Shown here piece after piece: positions 43,319-51,213 of a DNA stretch of 51,213 nucleotides. The notes beneath the pieces are model-generated. The model worked only from the letters and a program-made list of their open reading frames with translations. It had not been told where the DNA came from and did not search any database. Location: positions 1 through 51,213 of the forward strand of contig NZ_JABFNS010000056.1 of the NCBI RefSeq assembly GCF_013116825.1, given 5' to 3'. A program made the position numbers and the translations under genes. The first letter of the stretch is position 1. Every line of letters starts with the position of its first letter. This DNA comes from Myxococcus xanthus. GTDB taxonomy: Bacteria; Myxococcota; Myxococcia; Myxococcales; Myxococcaceae.

Positions 43319-44659
43319 CTACACAAGGCCCGGCAGCGGGCCTGTCCCGTCGTCACCGAAGGTGGTGATGTTGGGCACGCCCATGGCCTGCATCAGGTAG
43401 ATGTACAGGTTGGCCAGCGGGTCCTCCTGGTAGACGATGTGCCGGCCCGGCGTGAGCGCGCCGCCGCCCCTGCCCGCCAGGATGATGGGCAGGTTGACGT
43501 GGTTGTGAGAGTCCCCGTCGCCGATTTCGCTGGAGAAGTAGACCATCGAGTTGTCGAGCATCGACAGGCCGTTGGCCTCGATGACCGACTTCATGCGCTC
43601 CAGCAGGTACTGGAGGAGCGTCACCTCCCATTTGTCGATGGTGGCGAGCGCGTTGTAGTTGGACTGCGACTTCTGGTGGTGCGAGTACGTGTGGTGTGCG
43701 CCGCTGAGCCCCAGGAAGGGGTAGACCTTGTTGGCGCGCGCGTTGGCCAGCATGAAGGTGGCCACCCGGGTGAGGTCACACTGGAAGGCGAGGATGATGA
43801 GGTCCATCATCGCCTTGGTCTTCTCCGTCGGGTCCTCGGACACGATGGGAGCGGCTCCCGTGGCGCAGGTCATGGATGGGACGGACACGTCCTCCACCCG
43901 CTTCTCCAACTCCCGCACGCTGGTGAAGTACTCCTCCAGCTTCTGCAGGTCCGAGGTGCCCAGCCGGCCCTTCAGCGCGGTGGCGTCATCGCGCACGACG
44001 TCGATGATGCTCTTGCCGTAAGCGCGCCGCTTCTCGATCTGCGCCTGCGTCTCTCCGGGGATGCCGCCCGCGAAGAGCCGGTTGAACGCGGCCTGCGCGT
44101 TGGTCTCCTTGGCCACCGGTGTCCGAGGCCCCGCCCACGCGATGTTGTTGGCATACGGGCACGCGTAGCCGGAGTCGCAGTTGCCGATGCCGCGGCCCGC
44201 GTCGATGCCCAGCTCCATGGACCCATAGCGGGTGGCCCGCGTCGCCGTCATGTGGTTGGCGATGACCTGGTCCATGGAGATGCCCACGCGGATATTGGTG
44301 CCCTCCGTCTTGTACACCTTGGCGCAGGACAGGAACGCGCCGGTGGCGGCGGCATGGTGCCCGTCACCATCCGGGAAGGCAGGCCTGTTCGCCAGGCCGG
44401 TGACGACCAGCAGGTCGTTCTTCACCGCGGCCAGGGGCTCCAGCGTGGGCGTCAGCTCCCACGCGGGGCCCTCTATCGTGGGCGTCCACTTCTGCATGTG
44501 GATGCCGTTGGGCGTGTAGAAGACGGCCAATCTGCGGGGCACGGTGCCCGGCGCGCCATGTGCCTTGCTGGGAAGCATCTGCTCCAACAGGGGCAGCGCC
44601 ATCAGCGCCCCCGTTCCCCGCAAGACGGTCCGTCGCGAGAGTCTGAATTTCTTGCTCAT
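43319..44659 (-). CDS. DUF1552 protein with Tat-like signal
   Basis: This 446-residue protein starts MSKKFRLSRRTVLRGTGAL, a twin-arginine signal. The DUF1552 body has RRLAVFYTPNGIHMQKWTP, DLLVVTGLANRP, HHAAATGAFLSC, and IGDGDSHNHVNLPIILAGRGGG, which resembles the sulfatase-like/alkaline phosphatase-superfamily layout of DUF1501/1552. It follows the DUF1592 gene with an ATGA overlap, the usual partner. The pair is common in Planctomycetes and myxobacteria, with a proposed role in extracytoplasmic redox or polymer metabolism. No substrate is known. Confidence 0.88.
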   Translation of the reverse strand: MSKKFRLSRRTVLRGTGALMALPLLEQMLPSKAHGAPGTVPRRLAVFYTPNGIHMQKWTPTIEGPAWELTPTLEPLAAVKNDLLVVTGLANRPAFPDGDGHHAAATGAFLSCAKVYKTEGTNIRVGISMDQVIANHMTATRATRYGSMELGIDAGRGIGNCDSGYACPYANNIAWAGPRTPVAKETNAQAAFNRLFAGGIPGETQAQIEKRRAYGKSIIDVVRDDATALKGRLGTSDLQKLEEYFTSVRELEKRVEDVSVPSMTCATGAAPIVSEDPTEKTKAMMDLIILAFQCDLTRVATFMLANARANKVYPFLGLSGAHHTYSHHQKSQSNYNALATIDKWEVTLLQYLLERMKSVIEANGLSMLDNSMVYFSSEIGDGDSHNHVNLPIILAGRGGGALTPGRHIVYQEDPLANLYIYLMQAMGVPNITTFGDDGTGPLPGLV

Positions 44660-46344
44660 GGCGTCTGCTCCTCCTCCGCGCCACGCTGCGTGAAGTGGCT
44701 GCTCGAGACGATGCTGAGGATGTAGTCGACGAGCCGTCCACCGCGGGCCTCGGCCTTTTTGGCGACATCCTTCACCGCGCAGTGGTCGGCCTCGTCCAGG
44801 CCACGGCCCGTGGCATAGGTGAGCATGTGCTCGGTGATGCAGTTGGTCAGCTTCGGGTCCTCCTTCAGGTAGGTCTGCATGTCCCGCACCCCGTTGAGGA
44901 TGGCGCCGTCGGGCAGGTCACCCGTGGCGTCCACGGGCGCGCCGCTCACCTCCTGGAGACGCCAGCGGCCAATGGGGTCGAAGTTCTCCATCGCCAGCCC
45001 CAGCGGGTCCATCAGCCGGTGGCAGCCCTGGCACGCCGGTGCGCTGCGGTGGAGCGCCATGCGCTCCTTCATCGTCATGTCCGGCGTGATGGGCGGCGGC
45101 AGGTTCTCCACGTTCGGCGGCGGCGGCGGCGGCGCCGAGCACAGCAGCTGCTCCAACACCCAGACGCCGCGCTGCACCGGTGAGGTGCGGTCCGGGTTGG
45201 ACGTGACGGTGAGCAGCGAGCCCTTGCCGAAGATGCCGCTGCGCTCCGGGTGGCCCGTGAGGTCCACGCGCTTGTGCGTGGGGCTGCCGGGCAATGGCAG
45301 GCCGTAGTGGGCGGCCAGTGAGTCGTTCACGTAGGTGAACGGCGCGTCGATGAGGTCCTTCAGCTTGAGGTCGCTGGAGATGAACTCCGCGAAGAAGAGC
45401 TCCGTCTCCGTGCGCATGGCGGCGCGCAGCTCCTCGTTGAACGCGCCATAGAGCGTGCCGTCCGGCACGGCGGTGCCCAGCGCGCGGGTGAAGAGCCACT
45501 GGCCGGCGAAGTTCTCCACCAGCGCGCGTGCCTTCGGGTCCGCGAGCATGCGCCGCACCTGGGCCTCCACCTCCGCGGGGTCGCTCAGCTTCCCCGCTTC
45601 GGCGGCGGCGAACAGCGCGTCGTCCGGCATGCTGCTCCACAGGAAGTAGGAGAGCCTGCTGGCCAGCTCGAAGTTGTCGAGCGTGTACGGTTCGGTGCTC
45701 CCTGGCGGCGCGTTCTTCTCCACCCGGAAGAGGAAGTGCGGAGAGACGAGCACCGAGCGCAGGGCCAGCTTCACGCCCACCTCGGGTGGATCCGCGTGCT
45801 GGCTCGCCAGGGTGACGAAGGTCATCAGCTTGTCGACCTCTGCCTGCTGCACCGGCCGACGCCAGGCGCGGCGGGCGAAGTTGGAGAGGATTTCGTGCGC
45901 GCACGGCGCGGGGTTGAGCGGGTCCAGCGCGCAGGAATTGAAGACGCCGCGCGTCCACGCGTCATTCACCAGCCGCTCCGCCGCGGAGGAGTACTTCTCC
46001 ATCAACAGCGGCGACAGCGAGAGCACGTCGGCGATGTTGTCGAAGCCGTAGCCGTGGTCGTCGATAGGGAAGTCCTGGGCTGGCTGGGTGGTGTCTCCCA
46101 GCAGGTCCCTCACGGTGGCGTTGTATTCCGCGCGGTTGAGACGGTGGAGCGTGACGCGCCTCGGATTCCGGGGCGCGCTCTCGCACTCGCCTGCCACCGG
46201 GGGCTGCCCCGGTGGACCAGGTTCTCCTGGCACCTCCTCGTCGGGTTTGACCCGGGCCACTGGTCCGTCATCCGTGCAGCTGGTCACCAGCAGGGCGAGA
46301 CTTGCGCCCGCAAGGAAGAGCCAGCCCCCTCTTCGTCGATGCAT
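44656..46344 (-). CDS. DUF1592/DUF1588/DUF1585 c-type heme lipoprotein
   Basis: This 562-residue lipoprotein has a lipobox VTSC (Cys23) and the ordered modules of the family: DUF1587-like (VTLHRLNRAEYNATVRDLLG), DUF1595, DUF1592 (NFELASRLSYFLWSSMPDD), DUF1588 (GKGSLLTVTSNPDRTSPVQRG) and DUF1585 at the end. One CxxCH heme site (ACQGCHRLMDPLG) lies in the DUF1588 region. It is the upstream partner of the DUF1552 protein, with overlapping stop and start codons. The ATG at 46344 was chosen because it gives the normal lipoprotein signal. The function is unknown; the pair probably works at the outer membrane. Confidence 0.88.
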   Translation of the reverse strand: MHRRRGGWLFLAGASLALLVTSCTDDGPVARVKPDEEVPGEPGPPGQPPVAGECESAPRNPRRVTLHRLNRAEYNATVRDLLGDTTQPAQDFPIDDHGYGFDNIADVLSLSPLLMEKYSSAAERLVNDAWTRGVFNSCALDPLNPAPCAHEILSNFARRAWRRPVQQAEVDKLMTFVTLASQHADPPEVGVKLALRSVLVSPHFLFRVEKNAPPGSTEPYTLDNFELASRLSYFLWSSMPDDALFAAAEAGKLSDPAEVEAQVRRMLADPKARALVENFAGQWLFTRALGTAVPDGTLYGAFNEELRAAMRTETELFFAEFISSDLKLKDLIDAPFTYVNDSLAAHYGLPLPGSPTHKRVDLTGHPERSGIFGKGSLLTVTSNPDRTSPVQRGVWVLEQLLCSAPPPPPPNVENLPPPITPDMTMKERMALHRSAPACQGCHRLMDPLGLAMENFDPIGRWRLQEVSGAPVDATGDLPDGAILNGVRDMQTYLKEDPKLTNCITEHMLTYATGRGLDEADHCAVKDVAKKAEARGGRLVDYILSIVSSSHFTQRGAEEEQTP

Positions 46345-46550
46345 GGGTGTCACGTCGGCTACCCCCCTCCACACTGCCCCATCCGAAGCCGGGACAGCTG
46401 AAGCCGTAGCAATGCGCTCTCCACCCAGGCGCGTAGCCTGGTGGACCTCTCCGTTGTTTCAGGGGGCAGGACGGCGTTGGCTACCCGGAAGCGCGCTGGG
46501 AAGAGATGGGCGCGAGTGGGTAGCGCAGTTCCCGGGGAGGGAACCGCGGA

Positions 46551-46583
46551 CGAACGCAGCCTGGGGCATGCAAGCTGCGTTCG
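46551..46583 (-). terminator. Hairpin after the M3 peptidase gene
   Basis: CGAACGCAGC (46551-46560) pairs perfectly with 46574-46583 around a 13-base loop, some 20 bases after the peptidase stop on the minus strand. Flanking CCGCGG at 46544-46549 and 46592-46597 could extend the structure. There is no T run. Confidence 0.4.
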
Positions 46584-46603
46584 CGTGGGTGCCGCGGGGC
46601 TTC

Positions 46604-48661
46604 TTACTTCGCGTCGAGGTACGCGCGGTACGCGTCGAAGCCGTACTCGCGCCCGAGGAAGTCCTTCACCAGCTCGGCGGCGGGCTTGGCGCCGCCGGGC
46701 TCCAGCACGGTGCGGCGGTACTTCATCGCCGTCTCCCGGTCGAGGAAGCCCTTCTTCTGGAACTCGGTCTCCAGGTCCTTCGCGATGACGGAGGACCAGA
46801 GGTACGTGTAGTAGGCCGCCGAGTAGCCATCCAGGTGCCCGAAGGCCACCTCGAAGTGCGTGCCGTCACGGTGCTCATGCTTGAAGGGGCTGAGCCGGGT
46901 CTGCAGGGCAACCAGGGCCTCGGTCGTGTCGAAGCCCGGCTCTCGCGAGTAGTAGTCCAGGCTCACCGCGGACAGGAACAGCTGCCGCCGCGCCCACAGG
47001 CCCTGGCCGAACTCCTTCGACGCGCGGAGCTTCTCCACCATCTCCGCGGGGATGGGCTGGTTCGTCTCGTGGTGCTTCGCGAACTCCTTCAGCACCTCCG
47101 GGTTGCCCGCCCACTGCTGGAGCAGCATGGACGGCGTCTCCACGAAGTCCCACTCCACGCGGGTGCCCGCGATGCCCGCCCACTTCTGGTGACCGCCGAA
47201 GATGGCGTGCAGCAGGTGGCCGAACTCGTGGAAGAAGGTCTCCACCTCGTCGTGTGTCATCAGCTCGCCGGGGCGCGCGAAGTTGCACACCAGCGAGGCC
47301 TCCGGGTAGCGCTTGCCGGCCTGACCCGCGACGAGGTCGAACTGCGCCGCGTGCTTGTACTTGTCGTCACGCGGGTGCATGTCCAGGTAGATGCGGCCCA
47401 GCAGCGTGTCGCCGTCGAACACGTCGTAGGTCTCCACCTCCTGCTGCCACACCCGGGCGTCCTTCACCGGCTTGTAGGTGATGCCCCAGATGCGCGAGGT
47501 GATGTCCATCACCCCCGCCTTCACCCGGCCGTACTCGAAGTAGGGCCGGACCGCCTGCGAGTCGAAGCTGAAGCGCTCCGCGCGCAGCCGGTCCTCGTAG
47601 AAGTCCTGGTCCCAGGGCTCCAGCACCTTGGCGCCCTTGACGTCCTGCTGCTTGCGCGCCAGGAGCTGCGCGTACTCCTGCTTCGCGCGGGCCTCGGTGG
47701 CCACGCCCAGCCGGTCGATGAAGTCCGCGGCCGCCTGCTGCGTGCGCGTCATCTTCGTCTCGGTGGTGTACGCGGCCCAGCTCGCGTAGCCCAGCAGCGT
47801 GGCCAGCTCGTGGCGCTTGGCGATGAGCTGCGCCAGCACGTCCTGGTTGGCCGGGTACGCGCGCTGGCGGTAGGTGCGCCACAGCTTCTCGCGCGCCTTC
47901 GCGTTCTTCGCGTACGTCATGAAGGGGAAGTAGTCCGGGTAGTTGGTGGTGATGACCACCAGCCCGTCCGCGCCCGGCGGGTGCGCCTTGCGGTAGTCCT
48001 CCGGCAGGCCGTCCAGCTCGGCGGGCTTGAAGGTCGCCTTGCGGACGTCCTCGGCGATGTTCTTGCTGAACTGCTGCCCCAGCTTGAGCAGCTCCTCGTT
48101 GAGCGACTTCACCTTGGCGCGGGTGGCGTCGTCGCGGTCCACGCCGGCGCGGCGGAAGTCGAGCAGCGCGCGGTCCATCCAGTACCGGGTCGCCGCGTCC
48201 GCGCTGGACAGGTCCACCGCGGCCAGCACGTCATAGACGCCTCGGTCCTGGGACAGCGCCACGTTGGCGGAGTCCACCCGCTGCTCGCACTCGCGCGCGG
48301 CGTCGCGGAAGGCCGCCTCCGGGTGCACCTCGCGCGCGAGGCTGGAGCGGTTGGCCGCGGCGAGCAGCGCGCCCAGGGCCTCGTCATAGGCGGCGAGCAC
48401 GGCCTGTCCGTCCTTGCGCGCGTCCAGCGCCTTGATGGCGGACACCTGCGCGCGGGTGCGCTCGAGGTCCGCGTCACACGCGGCGGTGAAGTCGGCCAGG
48501 GTGCCGGAGAGGACGCTGGCGCCTTCGGGAGGCGGCACGGGCTTGGGCGCGGCGGGGGCCGGGGCCTGCTGCGCGGTGGGCTCAGGGGCCGCGGCGGGGG
48601 TGTGCGTGCAGCCGGCTGACGCCAATGCCGCGGAGAGGGTGAGGGCGCTCAGTCTCTTCAA
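46604..48661 (-). CDS. M3-family oligopeptidase lipoprotein
   Basis: This 685-residue peptidase has a Sec signal with lipobox-like ASAGC (Cys18) and a Pro/Ala-rich linker to about residue 50. The body has the mostly helical M3 fold; the metal site HEFGH is His478-Glu479-x-x-His482 (FFHEFGHLLHAIFGG), and a Glu about 25 residues later in VETPSMLLQQW supplies the third ligand. It cleaves short peptides. M3 enzymes are usually cytoplasmic; the lipid anchor implies a periplasmic or surface enzyme, perhaps feeding on prey peptides. It stands alone with a divergent CheR gene. Confidence 0.93.
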   Translation of the reverse strand: MKRLSALTLSAALASAGCTHTPAAAPEPTAQQAPAPAAPKPVPPPEGASVLSGTLADFTAACDADLERTRAQVSAIKALDARKDGQAVLAAYDEALGALLAAANRSSLAREVHPEAAFRDAARECEQRVDSANVALSQDRGVYDVLAAVDLSSADAATRYWMDRALLDFRRAGVDRDDATRAKVKSLNEELLKLGQQFSKNIAEDVRKATFKPAELDGLPEDYRKAHPPGADGLVVITTNYPDYFPFMTYAKNAKAREKLWRTYRQRAYPANQDVLAQLIAKRHELATLLGYASWAAYTTETKMTRTQQAAADFIDRLGVATEARAKQEYAQLLARKQQDVKGAKVLEPWDQDFYEDRLRAERFSFDSQAVRPYFEYGRVKAGVMDITSRIWGITYKPVKDARVWQQEVETYDVFDGDTLLGRIYLDMHPRDDKYKHAAQFDLVAGQAGKRYPEASLVCNFARPGELMTHDEVETFFHEFGHLLHAIFGGHQKWAGIAGTRVEWDFVETPSMLLQQWAGNPEVLKEFAKHHETNQPIPAEMVEKLRASKEFGQGLWARRQLFLSAVSLDYYSREPGFDTTEALVALQTRLSPFKHEHRDGTHFEVAFGHLDGYSAAYYTYLWSSVIAKDLETEFQKKGFLDRETAMKYRRTVLEPGGAKPAAELVKDFLGREYGFDAYRAYLDAK

Positions 48662-48794
48662 GGGTGGGTTCCTCCGGGGTCCAAGGACAATGCCGGAGCG
48701 TCATGCCACATCCCGCCTGCCTCCGCCCGGTGCAAGCGGCCTTCCCTTGCCCGGACGCGGCGGCCGTGCCGACATCCAGGGGGAGGCCGACCCG

Positions 48795-49616
48795 ATGACG
48801 GACCGTGAATGCGTGGAGCTGTTGCAGTGGGCCGCGCCCCGCCTGCGCCTTCGCTGGGAGGGCTTCCGGCGCGTCCGGGGGCAGGTGTGCAAGCGCATCG
48901 GCCGCAGGCTGAAGGCGCTGGGCCTGCCAGACGCGGGGGCCTACCGCGCCCGGCTGGAGGCGGAGCCCTCGGAGTGGGACGTGCTCGACGCGCTGTGCCG
49001 CGTCACCATCTCCCGCTTCTACCGGGACGCGTGCGTCTTCGAGGTGCTGCGCCAGGACTTGCTCCCCGCGCGGCTGGAGTCCCTGCGCTCCCGGGGCGAG
49101 GCCACGTTGCGGGCGTGGAGCGCGGGCTGTGCTTCCGGCGAGGAGCCCTACACGCTGTCGGTGCTCTTCCAATTGGGGCTCGAGCCCCGATTCCCGGGAG
49201 CGCGCCTGGCGTTGGTGGCCACCGATGCGGACGCGGGGTTGCTCGCGCGGGCGGCGCGGGGCTGTTATCCGCGCGGGGCCTTGCGTGAGCTGCCGCGCGC
49301 CTGGGCGGAGCATGCCTTTCCGGGGCCCGGCGACGAACCATGCCTTGCGCCGGAGTACCGGCGGTCGGTGGAATTCCTCCAGCAGGACTTGCGCTCCCAG
49401 ATGCCCGACGGGCCCTTCCATCTGGTGCTGTGCCGCAACGTCGCCTTCACCTACTTCGCGCCGCCGCTTCAACGCGAGGTCCTGTCACGGCTGGTGGCGC
49501 GGCTGGTTCCTGGCGGGCTGCTGGTGATTGGCGGCCATGAGTCCCTGCCCGAGGGAGACTTCGGCCTGACGCGCGCCGCCGGCCCGCTGCCTGTCTTCGC
49601 GCGGACAGACGTCTGA
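48795..49616 (+). CDS. CheR-family protein-glutamate methyltransferase-like protein
   Basis: This 273-residue protein has the small helical CheR N-terminal domain (about 1-75, with VRGQVCKRIGRRLKAL, and VTISRFYRDACVFEVL) and an SAM-binding domain: AWSAGCASGEEPYTLSVLF, ATDADAGLLARAARGCYP, RSVEFLQQDL, FHLVLCRNVAFTYF. It should methylate glutamates on chemoreceptors or a related target. No che operon lies around it, so its target is elsewhere; orphan CheR proteins are frequent in myxobacteria. The start follows GGGGGAGG by eight bases. Confidence 0.88.
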   Translation: MTDRECVELLQWAAPRLRLRWEGFRRVRGQVCKRIGRRLKALGLPDAGAYRARLEAEPSEWDVLDALCRVTISRFYRDACVFEVLRQDLLPARLESLRSRGEATLRAWSAGCASGEEPYTLSVLFQLGLEPRFPGARLALVATDADAGLLARAARGCYPRGALRELPRAWAEHAFPGPGDEPCLAPEYRRSVEFLQQDLRSQMPDGPFHLVLCRNVAFTYFAPPLQREVLSRLVARLVPGGLLVIGGHESLPEGDFGLTRAAGPLPVFARTDV

Positions 49617-49736
49617 GACCGCCGGGCGCTATCCATGAATCCGTCCGGTGCGAGCATTCCGAGTCGCTGGGCCGTGCTCCCCTGACGTGAGCGGGACGGC
49701 GGACTGGGGCCTGCTCCTGGCCGGAGGAATCCGAGG

Positions 49737-50633
49737 ATGCGCACGAACCTGTGGTGGATTGTGGTGCTGGCGGCGTGTGCCTGTGGCGGCGCCGCGAAGA
49801 CGGGCGACGAGCTCCGCTCACGGCAGGCGGGGCTGTCGCTCTCCGCCACGTCAGCAGACGCCCGGGGCACCTTCGTCCATGAGGACGAGGCGGTGACGTT
49901 CTCCTCTCGCGAGGTGGAGCCAGGGGTGTACCGGCTGGAGGTCCGGCTGCGCGGGTTGACGCTCACCGGGTTGATGGAGCCGGCCCGCGGCGTCTCCACG
50001 CTGGATGGCTTCGCGGAGGCGAATGCCATGGACGCGCAGATGGGCGTCGCGGACCGCGCGCTGCTCACCGCCCTCTATCGCGAGCTCGATGCGGCGCTTC
50101 CCTCCGGAGACGCGGCGCCCCCCGCGGCCATGTACCTGCGCCGCGCGGTGAGCATGTGGTCCCAGTACCCGGACACCATGGAGCTGCGGCGCGCGGTGAT
50201 GGGCGAGAAGGGGCGCGGCTACACGATGTTGTGCAGCTATGCGCAGTGCAACGGGCGCAACTCGGGCAGCTGCGAGGGGCGCTACAACTGGTACGCCCAC
50301 GCGACGCATGACTGTGACAGGGGCGGCTTCGACTGGCCCGGCAACCAGCAACTGGCCCAGCTCGGCGACCACTACTCCTGCAACGGGGACGAGTTCTTTC
50401 TGGCCGGCGATACCTGGCACTGCGGTTCGCCCAACCACTGGTACCGGCCGAAGGTGGTGGGCAACTGCTTCGGGCGCTGCGGCAGCACGTGCGGCGGGGA
50501 CACCCAGTACACGGTGGACGCCACCAACCACGACAGCTGCGTGCGCAATGGCCACATCCTGGTGAGCGGCTGGTGCAATGACCAATTCTCCGCCGCCGTG
50601 GATGACGAGCTGTTCGCCCCCAACTGCTACTGA
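49737..50633 (+). CDS. Cys-rich lipoprotein with HDxC motif, unknown function
   Basis: This 298-residue lipoprotein has lipobox LAAC (Cys14) and a helical middle (RALLTALYRELDAALPSGD, VSMWSQYPDTMELRRAVM). The C-terminal 130 residues are rich in Cys, Trp and Asn and contain NHDSCVRNG (His265-Asp266-x-Cys268) followed by WCNDQFSAAVDDELFAPNCY. The HDxC with a following CxDxF/ADD helix recalls the catalytic helix pattern of secreted phospholipase A2, but the full CCxxHDxC is not present, so the resemblance may be accidental. GGAGGA lies before the start. It precedes another small lipoprotein by three bases, probably on one transcript. Confidence 0.72.
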   Translation: MRTNLWWIVVLAACACGGAAKTGDELRSRQAGLSLSATSADARGTFVHEDEAVTFSSREVEPGVYRLEVRLRGLTLTGLMEPARGVSTLDGFAEANAMDAQMGVADRALLTALYRELDAALPSGDAAPPAAMYLRRAVSMWSQYPDTMELRRAVMGEKGRGYTMLCSYAQCNGRNSGSCEGRYNWYAHATHDCDRGGFDWPGNQQLAQLGDHYSCNGDEFFLAGDTWHCGSPNHWYRPKVVGNCFGRCGSTCGGDTQYTVDATNHDSCVRNGHILVSGWCNDQFSAAVDDELFAPNCY

Positions 50634-50636
50634 GCC

Positions 50637-51014
50637 ATGTCACGACGGTCCGCGCCAGTGACGTGGTGGGGGTGGCTGATGCTGGCCGCGTTCGGGTGCT
50701 CCTCCGACGCGTCGAAGACGCGGGACGCGGAGGCGGTGGTCCGCCACTTCTTCTCGGCGCTGCCCGCGGGCGACTGCGAGGTCCTGGCGCCGCTGCTGGT
50801 CACGGGGGGAAGCGCGCGACCGTGTGTGGAGACGGTGCGGGAGCTGCGGGGGCATGGCCTCACGCTGGTGGGGATTGTCGAATCGACGGTGGACGGGCGC
50901 GACGCCGAGGCCGTCCTCGTGCGGGCCCGGGTGGCCCATGGTGGGCGCGAGCGTCCGGCACCGTGGTTGCTACGGGTGGAGCGCCAGGACGGTGACTGGC
51001 GGGTGCGCTTCTGA
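50637..51014 (+). CDS. Small NTF2-like lipoprotein
   Basis: This 125-residue protein has a signal with a lipobox-like AFGC (Cys21) and a domain of about 95 residues with the pattern of NTF2/SnoaL-like folds: EAVVRHFFSALPAGDCEVLAPLL, VETVRELRGHGLTLVGIVES, AVLVRARVAHGGR and a final strand WLLRVERQDGDWRVRF. Such domains bind small ligands or mediate protein contacts; no active site is visible. It starts three bases after the previous stop. Confidence 0.68.
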   Translation: MSRRSAPVTWWGWLMLAAFGCSSDASKTRDAEAVVRHFFSALPAGDCEVLAPLLVTGGSARPCVETVRELRGHGLTLVGIVESTVDGRDAEAVLVRARVAHGGRERPAPWLLRVERQDGDWRVRF

Positions 51015-51036
51015 GCGCCGGGGCGGGGAGGGGGCC

Positions 51037-51213
51037 ATGCGGATTCGTTACCGTTTGATTCTGACGGGTGCGGGCGTGCTCGCCGTGGCACTGGGCGCAG
51101 TGGAGTTCTGGCCCCAGCCCGAGCCGGAGCCGCTGCCCACCGCGCTGCTCGCCAGGGCCGTGCCTCCGCCGTCTCCACCTCCACCCGCGCCGCCCCCCCG
51201 CGTGGTACCGGTG
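51037..51213 (+). CDS. Start of a membrane-anchored or exported Pro-rich protein (truncated by window)
   Basis: The frame is open for 59 codons to the window edge. It begins MRIRYRLILTGAGVLAVAL, a basic then hydrophobic signal/anchor, followed by a Pro-rich stretch (PEPEPLPTA and PPPSPPPPAPPP). GGGGAGGGGG precedes the ATG. The length and function of the rest cannot be seen. Confidence 0.65.
   Translation, partial: MRIRYRLILTGAGVLAVALGAVEFWPQPEPEPLPTALLARAVPPPSPPPPAPPPRVVPV

Noticed and set aside
46088-48619. 843-codon plus-strand open frame
   Set aside because: Antisense to the M3 peptidase, which has the HEFGH metal site; the plus-strand product consists of Val/Leu/Arg/Glu-rich runs.
1-51213. 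CRISPR arrays, insertion sequences, tRNA or rRNA genes
   Set aside because: No regularly spaced direct repeats with spacers, no transposase motifs with terminal inverted repeats, and no tRNA cloverleaf with its conserved loops were seen on reading the window. A program search could still find a divergent one.

Overview
The window is about 51 kb of high-G+C DNA (most 60-base lines near 70% G+C) with tightly packed genes, GTG/ATG stop-start overlaps, many lipoproteins carrying Asp-Ala-Gly-rich linkers, a MYXO-CTERM-type C-terminal anchor, NtrC/NtrY-type signalling and myxobacterial polymorphic-toxin genes. This points to a member of the Myxococcaceae, most likely Myxococcus or a close relative. 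No rRNA, tRNA, insertion sequence or CRISPR array was recognised.

Layout. 1-3.3 kb: an NtrC-like response regulator (cut by the window edge), its NtrY-like kinase, and a convergent membrane protein. 3.5-8.8 kb: an anchored GH15 hydrolase, a lipoprotein MecA-type penicillin-binding protein, and a CinA/PncC-domain protein lacking the expected nucleophile. 8.9-16.2 kb: a polymorphic-toxin, probably type VI secretion-linked, cassette with two arms. The minus arm encodes a DUF2169 accessory protein, a PAAR-like DUF4150 protein, a TIGR02270 HEAT-like protein and an Imm11 protein. The plus arm encodes a ketoacyl-synthase-fold protein without its catalytic residues, an AHH-type nuclease toxin of lower G+C, an Imm11 immunity protein and an Imm49-like protein. 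The toxin and Imm11 genes overlap by ATGA. The Imm11 family is named after M. xanthus MXAN_0049, so this is probably the equivalent of the MXAN_0049/0050 kin-discrimination locus.

16.2-23.5 kb: a membrane protein, then a coupled four-gene operon (RnfD/NqrB-like membrane domain fused to FG-GAP repeats and ASPIC/UnbV; GNAT-like protein; GH3-type acyl-adenylate enzyme; Rieske oxygenase) whose pathway I do not recognise. 23.5-32.7 kb: a MEDS-domain histidine kinase, a trypsin-like lipoprotein, a 2TM protein, a tandem gamma-carbonic-anhydrase-like protein, a MATE exporter followed by a five-repeat lipoprotein, and a double GNAT protein.

32.8-33.1 kb: a 67-residue secreted peptide whose six cysteines follow the CS-alpha-beta spacing of defensins and scorpion toxins; this is the most striking small gene here. 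33.1-46.4 kb: an iron-type ABC permease and binding protein without an ATPase gene, the TIGR03806/TIGR03805 diheme cytochrome and beta-helix pair, a DUF3445 protein, an FKBP lipoprotein, a dienelactone hydrolase lipoprotein, two tandem CAP lipoproteins, and a DUF1592-DUF1552 pair. 46.6-51.2 kb: an M3 oligopeptidase, a CheR-type methyltransferase, two small lipoproteins and the start of a gene that leaves the window.

Functions are assigned by motif and family recognition from reading the sequence only; no database search was run. The recurring theme is envelope and secreted biology: at least fourteen proteins have a lipobox, Tat signal, Sec signal or sorting tag.
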